Origin: Cheiracanthium punctorium
Taxonomy: Eukaryota > Arthropoda > Arachnida > Araneae > Cheiracanthiidae
DNA length: 64,000 nt
Direction of reading: 5' to 3'
NCBI GenBank assembly: GCA_038373885.1
Contig: JAWZYV010012272.1
Coordinates: forward strand, 62,001 to 126,000
The position numbers were made by a program, and so were the translations under genes. Under the pieces are notes generated by a model. The model did not search any database, had not been told where the DNA came from, and saw only the letters and a program-made list of their open reading frames with translations. Of the stretch, positions 33,005 to 45,640 are shown piece after piece (within the stretch, counting starts at the first letter, position 1; every line of letters starts with the position of its first letter).

Positions 33005-33038
<34 letters not shown>
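33005..33038. repeat. (CA)n microsatellite
   Basis: About 17 CA units followed by CATA repeats. It produces a Cys/Val run in a spurious minus-strand frame. Confidence 0.95.
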
Positions 33039-33042
<4 letters not shown>

Positions 33043-33604
33043 TACATCTCGTAAAAATAGCATAAATGAATTCAGAAGACCCCAAAACGTGTAAATACAC
33101 CAAAATCTCGAAGTCGAATTTTTTCATGATTGCAATACTTTCCTTACATGGTACATATTCGGAAAGTAAAAAAGTAAACAAAACTCTCGGCTTCCAACAG
33201 TTTACCCATTTGCAGCATCCACATACTGATTGAAATCCCTTTCTTTTAAAAGCCTTCTTGTTAGAATATGACGCCACATAGAACTTTCTGGATGGTGCCT
33301 TCTAACTTTCTTCCAAATCAAAATAAATAGAAAATTCCAGCATATTCGGGAAACTTAATTTTATCGACAAAGATGCCAAATTTGTCAACAAGTTACCAAA
33401 CGGTTGCTAGATCTGTCGCCAAGCTCACGGGGCATAGGTTTATTAGATCCACAGCAATGCCTGTAGATCACCCTTTCCCATCACACATTCAGTATAAGAG
33501 GGAAGCGACATTACAGTTTTGTAAAACTATTTTCCACGAGAGGGAAACAAATTAATGAAAATATTTACAACAAACGTGATTAAAAAAAAAAAGACTTAAA
33601 ATTA
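33039..33604. other. Unique-looking DNA, no gene supported
   Basis: Open frames on both strands (minus 32996-33277, plus 33373-33555) have no recognised content. The patch 33370-33490 is less AT-rich. Confidence 0.4.
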
Positions 33605-33735
33605 CCTCGACAATTTTTCGCCAAATATAGACGGTATCATCAAGCTTGTTTCAAATTTGGGAGATTATTTTTTGGCACCAAACTCGACGATAAATCACCG
33701 AAACTGGCCAAACTTGGCGACTTTTGATTTTTAAC
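33605..33735. repeat. Fragment of the TTGGCGA-motif repeat
   Basis: Repeats of TTCGCCAAAT, CACCAAACTCGACGATA and AAACTTGGCGACTTTTG match motifs inside 29640-30310. Confidence 0.45.
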
Positions 33736-34453
33736 CACCCCCTATTTACTGTCAACCCTTTTGTCAATAGTTTAAAAATATAGCTTTTCCAATTTTCCTA
33801 ACAAAAATATCACCAGAACTTGTCCAAATTAATAAGGGACCACGCATGAAATAACCCGTTCCTAATTGAATTAAAATAAATAAATAAAACAGTCAGTCGT
33901 AGTAAGGCATGTCAGAAGTGAAAACTTCTTGTCAAGTTTTCTAAAATTTATATTTAGGCAGTTACGCATGTTTTCACACATTACTGTATTTTTATTTAAG
34001 AAAATAAACATTTATGAACGTTTATTCACATTTTTTAGTATTGGGGCATTGCACATTTATTTATGATATTCTCATATTTTCACATATTTTTGTACGTTTG
34101 CATATGTTTTAACGCAGTTTTCACTAGGATAGCATTGGAAATTTTTGATTTTTTAAAATTTAATACAAATTTAAGTTTCGCTCTCAATTTGTGTGCACAT
34201 TTAAAATTTAAAAAAGAGAGGGACCCCGCGCACAGGCCGCAACGTGACACAGCTGGTAATTGCGTACGGTACATTAGCGATACGCATTTTTCTCCACGTG
34301 TTCGATTTTGTTCGATTTTATGAATAATTACGTTAGTGAATTTAATAATTATCAATAATTATGTACTTAGTTGTAATAAACAGTAATCCTATTTATTTGT
34401 AATGAATGATGGATTTATGATTCAAAATCAAATGCTCTGTAGTATAACACTTG
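33736..34453. other. AT-rich DNA, no gene supported
   Basis: Frames of 86 and 91 codons overlap on opposite strands at 34063-34355; neither shows a domain. A less AT-rich patch at 34215-34300 is unexplained. Confidence 0.4.
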
Positions 34454-34479
34454 CAGGGATGTTAACTCCAACATCCGAT

Positions 34480-34606
34480 TTGGGAGTACCACGGGAGCAG
34501 AAAAAATTTCATTTGGGAGCACCCCGGGAGCAGAAAAATTCCATTTGGGAGCAGAAAAATTCTATTTGGGAGCAGAAAAATTCCATTTGGGAACACCTTG
34601 GGACCA
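34480..34606. repeat. 21-bp minisatellite
   Basis: The unit ATTTGGGAGCAGAAAAATTC repeats with 21-bp period from 34543, 34564 and 34585, after two looser copies. It produces the repetitive QKNSIWE frame at 34402-34656, which I do not regard as a gene. Confidence 0.9.
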
Positions 34607-34679
34607 CAAAAAATTTAGCTTCCGCGAGGAAAACTAAGATTTGGGATGAGAATTAACATGATTTTGGAGCATAAAATTG

Positions 34680-36346
34680 AAGATTTCACTGTGTTGACTT
34701 TAGAAAAAAGGGCCGTATGGGGGGAAATTTCAAAAAGGGCACCCTGTTCTCAAAAAGAGCATTTTGGGGTTCCACGAGAATGTACTGGTAGATAACATAT
34801 CTAGAAACTGGTTTGAAACTATCTGATCCACGAAAATTTAACATGTAGAGCTGTAATATGTGTTCTTACTTACAATGCATAGTTAGATTTTTTCCAGTTT
34901 GTCTTCAGTTTCCCACCCCCTTCTTTTGGAGAAAATATCTTGTAGAAGTAAGTGTAAACGAAATAGGAAAAATGATTTGTTGATAATATTTTGCTCTAAA
35001 CATGACATAAATATGTGAATTAAATCTGTACATAACTAGAAGTTTTTTATTTAAAAAAAAGAAGTTTTAATCTAAGTAATTTTGAATTTTCTGCTTAATT
35101 TTTTTTCTCTCACAATTACGTGATGTAGATGTTTATTATTTATAAGAATAGTACATTTATTGAAGAAGGTTTCAGAAATTTTTAGCCAGACATGATTTGT
35201 TAGGCAGTAGGGGAAGGCAGAGGGACTGTTAATTTTTGTTCCTCAATTTTATCACACTATCACGACTAAACCACAATTACTGGATCACTTTCATATATGA
35301 TATTTCACCTATATAGGTAAAAACTTTTAAACAGAAAAGGACTGTCAGTGTAAGTGGATTAGGATAGATGTGTTTAGCATGTAATAAAAATAATAAAATT
35401 TCTGCAGTGCAGGATGTATAAAATTTAATAATATAAATCATAATTTTATTTAAATTCTTTTGTTCGCAATAATTATTGAATGATTACCAAGTAAAGAGAT
35501 GATTACCATTGAATGATTACCAAGTTACTGAATACATACCTTTATTACTATTAGACATTATTTGGAATTGCATCAAACAATTCAACTCATCCATCAATTG
35601 ATAACTATAGAAATTGAGAAAGTTGAATTCAGAACACAGAAGATTGCTAGAATAAATGACATAGTCATGCAAATTTAGTATTACATCCAATGTTTGGAAT
35701 GTACTCAACACCATATCAAATCACTGAAATATATTAGTTCTTTCACTTCTAATTTAATGTTTGCTCATTCATGAAAAGTGAATACAAGATTTTTAAAAAG
35801 CACTCTATTCTTTAAAATAAATAAAAATAATTACTACATGTAAGTTTTTTAGCAGGTATAAAATAAATATTTTTTTAACTCACAGTTTAACATATACAAT
35901 TTTAAATACAGTTTAACAAATTTTAAATAATTTATTTTTCATAAAGCTTTATTTTTAATTTTTTGTAACATACTTAAAAAGGTCTCTTTAAAAATTTTCT
36001 TTCTTAAACCTTGCTTTAATCTTTTGAAAATGAAAAAAGCATTAATATTTTATTTTAACTATCAAATGTTTTTAATCAGCTTAAAATAATTAAAATAAAA
36101 ATGATTAACATCCTTTTGCCAGAAGTACTCAAACAAATTATATATTAAAAAACCTTCCAGAATTATTTCGATTTTTTTTTTTTTTAGGTTTTTAAAAACT
36201 GAAATTAAGCTTAAATTGATGACAGTTTGTTTTATGAATAACCTAGCTGTTAACTTATGACACAGTTTGCTTTCTTAAGACATCCTTTCCTAGAACTAGT
36301 TATCTTTTGCTTTTAATATTTTTTCTTCATTCATTAAAATGTTTAG

Positions 36347-36350
<4 letters not shown>
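34680..36350. other. AT-rich interior, no gene seen
   Basis: A small direct repeat (GAATGATTACCAAGT) lies near 35480 and 35510. Nothing else is supported. Confidence 0.45.

Positions 36351-36351
<1 letters not shown>

Positions 36352-36381
<30 letters not shown>
36352..36381. repeat. Poly-A tract (~30)
   Basis: An uninterrupted A run; it could be a retroposon tail, but nothing upstream is recognisable as one. Confidence 0.9.
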
Positions 36382-36383
<2 letters not shown>

Positions 36384-37125
36384 CCAGAAAATATGAATAT
36401 TTAGAATACCAAATCTTGTCAATAGTCTAATTTACTAAATTCTGCAGTTACTCTAATTTTATATAATTAAAACTATGGCGTAATAAGAGTTGGGGGGGGG
36501 CGCCCGGGTGGCAAGATATATAAAAAAGATGGTGGCCGGCAGGACACTTAAAAATAATATGGTGGAAAACTACAGGACTGAAATGGAGGCAGAATGCTGA
36601 AACTTAGAATGAATGGGGTGGCAAACTGAAGGACCTAGTAGATCTTTCAATTGCTTTATTCACAAAACGTCGCAAATCGCACGTTTTTTAGATCGATTTG
36701 AGTGGATAAATTCACTGAGCATAGTAGACGCCGGAAGTGTTGAAGTGCGGCCGCGGGACTGTCGGTTTCATCAAATGTAACGTCAATACACGTTAGAACT
36801 CTTTAAAAAGTCATCCAAACAAGGCACCCCCTTAGGAGATATCCCTTGTCTAGGCTTGCCATAACAAACAAGCAAATCTCGCAAAATTTTCGAATCGCAA
36901 AACGTCGTTTTGCTATGGCATACTTTCTGCATCATCTTTAATTATGTATGGTTAGTAAATAGCTGTTATACATTAAGAATAATATGTACTAAGAAAGCCG
37001 ATTAAAAAGAGGAAATCGTTTAGGGGGAAAAAAAAAACTTGCTAGTGCGCAAAACTATTTAAAACATAAAGAGCAATAACTATATACAGCTGGTGACGAA
37101 CTCTGGAATAATGATTGTTTGATAA
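36382..37125. other. Mixed sequence with G-run, no gene seen
   Basis: A G-run and GGCGCCCGGGTGGC near 36495-36510 may be a TE end. A short GC-richer stretch lies at 36720-36770. No frame supported. Confidence 0.4.
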
Positions 37126-37133
37126 TTCGCAAC

Positions 37134-38777
37134 CAGGGCCGGCCACAGGGGGGGTGCAGCGGATGCAAGGCACCTGGGCCCCAGCTTCAGAGGGGCCCCC
37201 CAAATCCGTTCTATATTTTTTATTATGTCTCTCTCTCTTATCGTGAAAAATATAAAAGATTTCTTTAAATTTAAGTAGACTGATAGTGTTGTGTGACTAC
37301 TCTGCATCTTTCAGAGCTAAACATCATTTATGAAAGTGTCTTTCTACGAACAGTATTCTTTGACAGTGCACCCCAGCTCTGATCAAATGTCACTTACCTT
37401 GGCACCTTTCACCGTGGAAAGAGCGAAAACATCAGTTAGAGAAAAATACAATTATCAGATCTGGACCATTGGTCATAACGACCACTCATTATCGAATTCT
37501 TTGAGAAGAACCGAAACACAAAGAACAGCGGAAGAGGCCTTTTTGTTGTCAAAACCAAGGACTGATTGATTCATACCTGTGCCCCCCCTCCTCTAAACTA
37601 TGTTGATAAGAAGTCCGTTTCACGCGTCTGGTATTAATTTGAAGATAAGAGTACACATAGAATAAAAAATGACCTGCATTTGGTTACCTTTGCAAGCGTG
37701 GGAACATTTTTTTCCCGTTTACAACTGTGCAAATGTGTTGGTCAAATCCTATTTTGCAGTTACTCCTTCTCTCAAAGTTACAAACCGAAGTTGAGCCATT
37801 GGAAGTGTCTGCTTGTATTAGACTTTGTACGAGTCTATTAACTTTTGTGTACATGCTATATATATTTTGAAAGATTTTTCTTGAATTTTATGACTTTCAC
37901 AGGCCTAAATTATGGATTAAGCTTTACCAATTTTATCATCGCGTTTTCTACATTTGAAAAAAGGTTAAGTCGTTATTTTGTTTATAATAGCAGAGATTGC
38001 AAATAATTACATAATTTTCGTCAAAAAGTTTTAAATTGTGTTGTGTCACATTTATAAAAGTTTTAAATGCATTTTGATTGTTCCCGTAACTTATAATTAC
38101 GTGATTTAATCCCTAAGCAATAAATGAGTATCTAGAGTAAGCGAAGTTCTGCAGTCAGATGAAACAGCTATTCTGAAGTAGAAAAAGTCAGTACTTTTAA
38201 AACAGTGTTTATTGAAAATTAGGAATATAAAATATTTCAAACACATTAATCGATCTCAACCCCTTCTTCTTCGACGGCGCGTGCCATGCGACGTATGATA
38301 ACATTTAGGGACTATAATGTAATTAACCACTTTATATGTACAGTTATTTTTATGTTAGAATATAGAAAAAGATCGTAAACAACGGAATACCATATTTAGT
38401 TTCCAAATGTACGTGTGGATTGGTTAACATCTTGAAAATATATTAAAAATTTACTGTTTCCAAAAAGCGGTTAGATGTGTTCGGTAAGGGTTGGTAACTA
38501 TGAAAAAAAAATAAAATAAAATAAAATAAATAATTTCGAAAAAACATCCTACCAATAAGGGGTTAACTCCAAAAAAATACCCGCGACAGCTACCTTAGGG
38601 CCGGCCTTTAACCCTAATTACCACGACCATTAAAGTGTTATTAGTGGTATTTCTGTTGATTCTTAATCTTTGCTTTATAAATGTCTCTATTAATTAATGA
38701 ATTTTTAGCATCTATAATGTTTGGGGCCCCCAAAAAATGTTTGCAACCGGGCCACTTCCAACAGAAGGCCGGTCCTG
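37134..38777. mobile_element. 1.6-kb hAT element (CAGGGCCGGCC ends) with perfect TSD
   Basis: The left end CAGGGCCGGCC at 37134 and the right end GGCCGGTCCTG at 38777 are flanked by TTCGCAAC on both sides (37126-37133 and 38778-38785). Mirrored GGGGCCCCCC blocks lie near both ends, the same family style as 21570-21736. A further TTAGGGCCGGCC end lies inside at about 38595. The 79-codon frame at 37330 has no recognisable transposase motif, so the element is probably non-autonomous. Confidence 0.9.
38508..38531. repeat. (AAAAT)n short tandem repeat
   Basis: About five AAAAT units. Confidence 0.75.
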
Positions 38778-38785
38778 TTCGCAAC

Positions 38786-39540
38786 TACTTATTTATCAAA
38801 CGTAGCTACCGATATTTGAGGATTGACAGATGGAATCGCAAATTTTTAGATAACTTAAGAAAATTTTGATTTTCCCAAACGTATTTTCTTCCCCAACTCC
38901 TAAGTGAAATGCCCAGGTAGTTCTGCCCGGCCGATCGGGCTTCTCATTGAGTCAGCAAAAACAAAACATACTAGAGAGGCCCCTTTTCGGGTTACTCGGC
39001 TCGCGCAAATGCAAAGACAATGAAAAAGGCAGTAACAGTATTTCGATCTGAAAGAATAGAATATTTGAAAAAGGCATTTGTGGGAAAGATCCGATTTCAT
39101 AGACTGTTTTCGTGAAAGGGCCGCTTTCAATCGAACCTATTTTTATGATGGAGTTATTGTACTCAATCGTATTTCTGTGAAGGAGCCGTTTTAATTAAGG
39201 TATTTTCGTAATGGGCCGCAAATGGTATGTAAGAAATAAAAAGTGGTGATTGCTGACTAATAATAATAAAAATTTAAAAGCAGGAGGGCGCCTAAAGAAG
39301 AGAAATAGGGCCGCCGGGCGCTAAAAAGACGATAAAAGAGCCGCCGGGAGCTGCGCGCTGCAAAATCAATCTAGAGTCAACACTTACAATAAATGCAGAT
39401 AAGAAAAGCAAAGTTTGCAAGTGTGGCAAAAAATTAACAGAGTCAAAATGACGTATTTGGCGCAGCTCGGCACAAAAATCGGCTAAAAGCGCAGTTCGGC
39501 GCAAGATTTGCGTTTCGGCGCAGCTGGGAGCAGAATTAAC
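38786..39540. other. Right part of the candidate 5-kb hAT-like element
   Basis: Contains GC-richer blocks (CGGCCGATCGGG, GGGCCGCCGGG, GGCGCAGCTCGGC). These repeat with variations toward 39548 and look subterminal rather than coding. Minus-strand frames at 38900 and 39292 are built from these repeats. Confidence 0.45.
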
Positions 39541-39574
39541 ATCCCTGCGCTTGTAGTTCAAATAATATACAGTA

Positions 39575-39745
39575 TATAATTATTAACATTCTCCACATTA
39601 TCAAATTAACTCTTTATTGCACTATATAGTTATCAAACTATAATCTATAATGTCATAACTATATAATTATTAACATTCTGAACATTATCAAATTAACTTT
39701 ATTGCACTATATAGTTAACAAACTATAATCTATAATGTCATAACT
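39575..39745. repeat. 86-bp tandem duplication
   Basis: ATATAATTATTAACATTCT starts at 39575 and 39661. The two copies differ by a 2-bp indel and a few substitutions. Confidence 0.9.
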
Positions 39746-40275
39746 ATATATTTATCAAAATTCAATACTGTTTTTTTAATAAATAATCGAAAATTATATC
39801 ACTTACCCAATTAGAAAAAGTCTGCACATTTTTTGCAAAAACATACAGATTGTATACAATTTGTACATAAAAAGTGAATATATTTGAATATTTGAAATTA
39901 TACACTTGTTACGGACATATATATATATATTAATGACTATGTCATTTTATCGCTCACCCCCTTTATTGAAAATTGTCCGAAAAACGAGTCCCAAAAAAGC
40001 GGCATAATTTTACATATATTTAAATGATATTAGTTCACAACAGCTTTAATCTATTGTTACAATATTTCGTAAGCTGTAGAATATGCATCACATGTATTTT
40101 TCTATAATTAGGTTACAATCATGAAAATTTTAACATAGTGTTATCAGGCGAAATACACGAGCGATGAGAGATAAAATGACATAATCAATTAATATCGTTT
40201 TAATATGGCAATAATGAAACTAAAAAATTGGGGGGTTTAAGGGTGTCTCCCCCTGACGAGGCTCGGGCAGCCGAG
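39746..40275. other. AT-rich DNA, no gene seen
   Basis: A short (AT) run lies near 39918-39932. Nothing else. Confidence 0.5.
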
Positions 40276-40321
40276 TTATATATATATATATATATATATA
40301 TAGATATATGTAGATGTATAG

Positions 40322-40364
<43 letters not shown>
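40276..40364. repeat. Compound (AT)n-(GT)n microsatellite
   Basis: AT repeats at 40276-40302 and 40322-40334, followed by about 15 GT units to 40364. Confidence 0.95.
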
Positions 40365-40371
<7 letters not shown>

Positions 40372-41739
40372 AATAGATAAACTTACGTAGTATAGAATCC
40401 CAAGTAATTCATCAAGCCAGTGATAGCACATAATAACAATTAAAAAACTGGATTTATGAAATAAAAATTGGAAATCCATTGGCTATAAATATTGTAAAAT
40501 ACCCAGCTATCAAAGCTAAAGAGAATTGGGAAAACAAGCCAGGTCAGAACATGTGGGCTTAAGCCTAACTCCATCAACCCAAACAATGATGTGGAAATAG
40601 AATGGAAAATTGAAATAGACTAACTACTCCGTTTTCAAGTACCACTATACTCACATTTAAATTTAAAAGCAAAGCAAAAATAGCCAAGTTTCTGCAGGTT
40701 ACTTAACAAAACAATCAGTTTTACGTAACCTGGGGCTACGACCATAGCTATAAGGAAAAAACCAACGTGGAAGCGAACCAAACATAGAGGTCGAAGCTCA
40801 GTGATGTAGCCAATACTAGAAATCGATGCCAACAGAGAAAATTAAGTGACATAAATAAAACTGCTAGAGCCAAGGAGTAAAAAAATAAAGAAAGACAGAG
40901 AAGAACAAGAAGAAAGGAAAAAGACACACACACAGAGACAACATTGCTGCTAAATCCATGTTAATTAATCAAGAAATGCAAAAAATGGAAGGGAAAAAGA
41001 TAAATTAAAAAAAAAACGATAACTCTAGCTAATCTATGAGCAACATAGTACAAGCTTTAATAGCTAAGAAGTACTAATTAAAGATGGTAAATGGGGGGGA
41101 GGCAATTGAAATTAATAATAATAATAATAATACACATCTATTAAATGTTATTAGTGCTAATATTATTCTATGATATATATGTAAATTTGCACTTAGTTAA
41201 GCTTATATTTGGTACTGTAGAGTAAAAAATAAAAATACGCCTCAAATAGAATAAGTAACAGTAATCAACAACTCTACAATTTTTTTTTTAAATAAATATT
41301 TTTGCATAAAATATATAGATATATATTTTATGATTTAAAAAAAAGTATTTTTGAGAATCTGAAAAAAGCGACAACCTACCCCATCCTCACCATCCAATAA
41401 TCTAATTTGGACATACAGTTTTATTAGGGATATATTATTGATTTTAGAAAGCTACCTGTATATTTATATTTAAGAGCTGTTTTATATAGGTATGTTAAGT
41501 TATTGGCCTTAAAACTATTGGTACATAGAGACTCTATTTTACATTTATGGAGATTATGTTTCTAAAGACAGATGTGTGCATACATGAAGTAAAATGATTG
41601 AAAGCATATATATAGTTTTTATGTATGCTAAAACAAATATGTGCGCAGTTTCAAACGATTTTCAGAAATATCTCAAAATCTAATCAAACGCCTAATCTAA
41701 TTGACGCCTATAACCTAACTTGAGTGATCACCTACCATG
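40365..41739. other. AT-rich DNA, no gene supported
   Basis: Overlapping minus-strand frames at 40635-40933 are hydrophobic but share no domain with anything I know. An AAT tract lies near 41118-41132. Confidence 0.45.
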
Positions 41740-41945
41740 TCACTAAATTTCATTTCTTTCGTATGCAGTTTAGTCGTTCTTACGTGATGTGCGTATAAAA
41801 AATGCGTCACTGACAGAACGACAGGCAGACAAACTTTTCGTTTTTTTTTTTTTCTCGCAGTCGTACTGGGGTCCAAATGCTTAGAACGGATAGAAATCGC
41901 AAAATTCTTTAATACCAAGTAGTGTACAGGCAAAGTCTAATTTAT
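41740..41945. repeat. Dispersed ~200-bp repeat, copy 1
   Basis: Matches 44485-44665 in order: TTACGTGATGTGC, CGTCACTGACAGAACGACAG, AGACAAAC, GGATAGAAATCGCAAAAT, CCAAG, TGTAC. No termini or coding recognised. Confidence 0.75.
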
Positions 41946-41994
41946 TGGTTTATATACATTAAATTTCCCATTCCGAAACTGAAACAAAAATCAC

Positions 41995-42240
41995 TTCAAA
42001 CTTCAGTCACTTCATCCCGAGTTGAACCTGCCAGGTGGTTTGAAAGCTCGCCTACCTCGCCTTAGGCGTAAAGTTCGATGCCAGTTGTGGGAGCTAGAAG
42101 GTGCAGTTTAAAATTAACTTGAAGTTCTTACGTAAAGAGATGACAGCACTAAAATTCAAACAGAGGAGGAAGAAATCTCAGCAGGCAAGAGCCGGTGTAG
42201 CTGTGACGTCACAATCCAGTTGTTAGCGTGGCGGTCAAAC
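41995..42240 (+). mobile_element. Possible third SINE-like element
   Basis: A tRNA-like stretch with GGTGGTTTGAAAGCTCGCC and a weak B-box AGTTCGATGCC near 42067-42080, followed by a body with GTGACGTCACAATCC. No TSD or A-tail was confirmed. Confidence 0.3.
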
Positions 42241-44484
42241 GAATTCGGTGCTTATTCCCCATCCTAAAAGTGCCCAACGTGCCCTAAAGAAGTTTTCACT
42301 TCAAAAAAATGTGTCAAATTTGGTTCACCTTTTAAACGTTTATCGCTGAACATACATGCATACAAAATAAAATGATTCTGACGAATTCATAATCTTTTTC
42401 CTTTTTGAAGTCGGTTAAAAATAAAAATAAGAAAATATTAGTATGTCGCAAATGATTTTAGAAATTTAAAGTACATATCTAATGAAACAAAGATGTTTAA
42501 GTTACAGTCAAAGCTAGAAAAAGAATGATTAAAAAAATATGTCTACAAACTCAGATATAGTGTATTGTATTTAGAGAATTTTAAGCTTATTACCTTGTTT
42601 AATAAAATAATTTCAGTTTATTTGACTGCATTCAATGAACTTTTGACATTTAATGCTTTTGAAACATACGCTTAAATTATTTTACCTGAGATTAACTAAA
42701 ACATGCGCATTATATATGATCTATTCGCCATAATTCAACTACGTGAAAGCTAATTTTTACTCACAAAAGCGAATCACGTGACAAACTCTTTCAGTTTTAC
42801 AACTAAGGCAGGACGTGACAAAAGACGCTACAAAAATCACGACTTCGAGTTTAAGTTGAATTCCTTTTTATTTTTCTGAGTTACTTAGCAACAACAGAAT
42901 GTAATAAAATGTAAAACGTGGAATTTTAAACACCGTTCTTACAGGAAATATAATGAAAATGTTTTAAGCATCTTTTTCGAAAAAAATTATATATAAATTC
43001 ATTATGAATCTTTCTATTTTAATAGGATTAACCATGACTATATAACGCTCAATGCTAATTGTTTATTGTCTTTCTAGTGACTTTTCCTTAGAAAGACAAA
43101 ATTTGTCTGGAACTTACTGTCTGCTATAATGCCTTTAAGTCTATTTTTGTTTAAAATACTATACAAAGACCATTGTAAATGCTTTTAAAGTTTTCACAAG
43201 ACCTCCGCAGATTTTTAAACCAAATAATTCAATTATTTTCATCTAAATTGAATTTTCATCTAAATTGATATTTTATTTTCATCTAAATAAAGACTTTGCC
43301 AGAGATTTAAGAAATAATTCATTTATAGTAAATTTGTGAATATTTTTAACTCTTTACGTTACTTAAAATGATATACACTGAAGTCTAATTAAATAGAGCT
43401 ACATTTTCTGTTGACTGAAGTACAGGCATATCACAAATGATTTTTTCATCATTTCACAGCTTCAATGTAGTATTTGAAGCTTAGTTACTGTAATCATAGT
43501 AGTTACTTCTATATATATTTTAAGTTTTGATTATGCTAAAACTGTCTGAACTCTAAAAGAGACACATATTTATTTATTTTTTTTTTTTCAAAATGAGGAA
43601 AATGTGAGAGGATGATATTTTTCTTTTTTTTTTTTAAATCTTGAATCTAGGTAAAATATGTTTGCTTTCAACTTTATGCCTTCTCAAAGGCGAGAATCTA
43701 TACCACCTATCTCAGATTTTTTTCTCTCCAGGATAAGTCTTTAAGAATAATGGGAAGGTTCAGAAAGGTCCCATTCACTTTTATGTTAAAAAATTTGTTG
43801 GGCATATTTTTGTCCAACTTTCAATTCTTATTTTGACTCTTTATGGTATGTAATAGCTGAAGTATCCGTCGTCGATGAGTTTGTATGTAACGAACATTTT
43901 AGAAAATTTTGAATTTTCGTATGATTAAACGAATACAAAGAATGGATAAACGTAGTGGGAAAAGCATAGTTATGACGTCAGTGTATTATTAAAAGGTTAC
44001 AGGTTAGATAGAACGAAAGTGCTGAGTGAAACTGTCAATAGAGAAAATATTTTATTTCCAAAATTAACGTTTTATTTCAGTGTAATGAGTTTTGAACTCA
44101 AGGTCATTCCTTGCCTGTAACAAAATTTCGTTTGATTGTGTTGAAATTTCGTTTTCACAGAAGATATTTTAATATTATACCTCAAGAACATTTTGAAAAA
44201 TTTTCACATCTAAAAAAGCAAATAAAAATTTAAAAAATCGATGAAAGGTGTTCAAGTTGAATATCCAAATAACATATTACTTCAAGACGCCTTAAAGTGA
44301 CACCCTTAAAAAATGCGAAATTGTAAAGTTTTTTACTAAAATTTTCCAAAAATTCCTACATTTATTGTTTCAGTCGTTGCTGATCATGTTACTTAATTTT
44401 ATTTTATTCTCTTAAGTCCTTTTTGAGGGTTGTAGGATACTACAGGATGCTACCTTCAGGAACGGCCTACCTATTTGGTTTAAA
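42241..44484. other. AT-rich DNA, no gene seen
   Basis: A small tandem of TTTTCATCTAAATTGA lies near 43235-43290. Poly-T tracts near 43570 and 43625. No credible frame. Confidence 0.5.
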
Positions 44485-44665
44485 GCCTGTTTTAGTTTCT
44501 CATTTTTACGTGATGTGCAAATAAAAGATCGTCACGGACAGAATGACAGAACGTAGAGATAAACCTCTTTTTTGAGGATCGTCCTGGGTTTCCAAGTCTA
44601 TGAAAAGGATAGAAATCGCAAAATGCTTGAATTCCAAGCAATGTACTGGCAAAAGTTTATTTTTC
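44485..44665. repeat. Dispersed ~200-bp repeat, copy 2
   Basis: See 41740-41945; same block order with indels. The frame on the minus strand (44506-44697) is this repeat. Confidence 0.75.
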
Positions 44666-45065
44666 TTTAGAAAAGTATGAAGTTTCAGATAACTCAATCT
44701 TCAAATATCAAAAAAAGGTCATGCTTAATTTTTCAATAATATACAAAATTCGTCTACTAGATGACAGGGCTGATCTAAGTTATGATATAGAGATACTGAA
44801 TTTATATATATTTGGTGCATTTAAGATTCTGCTATATGAAAAGAGGATACTTTTTCCATATACACGAGTCAAAATCAGCGAAGTGAGTAATACAAAAATA
44901 CGTAAGGCAAATTTTAATGGGAGTCAGTGGGTCTGTTCAAACCTCTCCGTAATTTAATTATATGAGAGGAAGGGTGTGGTAAGGGAAAATGAATGGAAAA
45001 TCAGGAATTTTTTTAAAGGTCCAAAAATCAAGCTGTTAAAATTTTTTAATTGAATTATTGAAGTA

Positions 45066-45638
45066 CAATAGTGGCCAAAATTGTGGATACTTTTGGAAAT
45101 TTTTAGGTTTTCTAACTTTGTATGCTAATAGGAAGTGCTACGTTTCACAAAATGAAAACTCGAATATCATTTTAAAGAGAATGCAATACTAACTTCATTA
45201 CACAAAACTAAATTTAAATATGTGTAATAGAATAAAAGTTATAATTACTTTAATCTGAAAAACAAATACAGTGATGAAATGAATTGTTATTTCTAACTTT
45301 CCAGGTCAATCACTGTTATTTTTCTGAGCTTAAAACTCTCGTCAGCTCAATGAAACATCGATGTGAAGCTTTAATAATAAATTAAGGCTAACCTACAAGC
45401 TGCTGATAACTCACTGCAATCTTCAATTTCTAATGTATCTCTATTATTATCGCCGTTTAACATTTTTTGTATTGCAAATATTTTAATTTTGTTTTTTGTA
45501 TTGAAATCAGTAAATTATCTTTAAATGATGTAAAAGAGTTTGCATTTTGTGAAAAATAACATTTTTTATACGCGTACGAACTTAGAAAAAGAAAAAAAAA
45601 AATGTTTCAAAAAAGGTCCACAATTTTGGCCATCATTG
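45066..45638. mobile_element. Tc1/mariner-type MITE with TA target
   Basis: The ends are CAATAGTGGCCAAAATTGTG at 45066 and CACAATTTTGGCCATCATTG at 45638, with TA outside each (45064-45065, 45639-45640). The GGCCAAAATTGTGGA terminus is typical of Tc1-like elements. The interior is AT-rich and non-coding, 573 bp. Confidence 0.9.
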
Positions 45639-45640
45639 TA

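Larger units (their letters stand above)
34454..39548. mobile_element. Candidate 5-kb hAT-like element (CAGGGATGTTAA ends)
   Basis: The left end CAGGGATGTTAACTC at 34454 and the right end GAATTAACATCCCTG at 39548 are inverted matches. Both subterminal regions carry GGGAGCAG / CTGCTCCC and GGCGCAG motifs. The flanks share only CACTTG against CGCTTG, out of register for an 8-bp TSD, so the two ends may belong to different insertions or an eroded one. The interior holds a 21-bp minisatellite, a poly-A tract and a complete nested hAT. No transposase is recognised. Confidence 0.5.

Noticed and set aside
34402..34656. Repetitive QKNSIWE protein
   Set aside because: Translation of a 21-bp minisatellite inside a hAT-like subterminal region.
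40635..40933. Hydrophobic minus-strand frames as a membrane protein
   Set aside because: The hydrophobicity comes from complementing a purine-rich AGAAAG-type stretch; no start or exon support.
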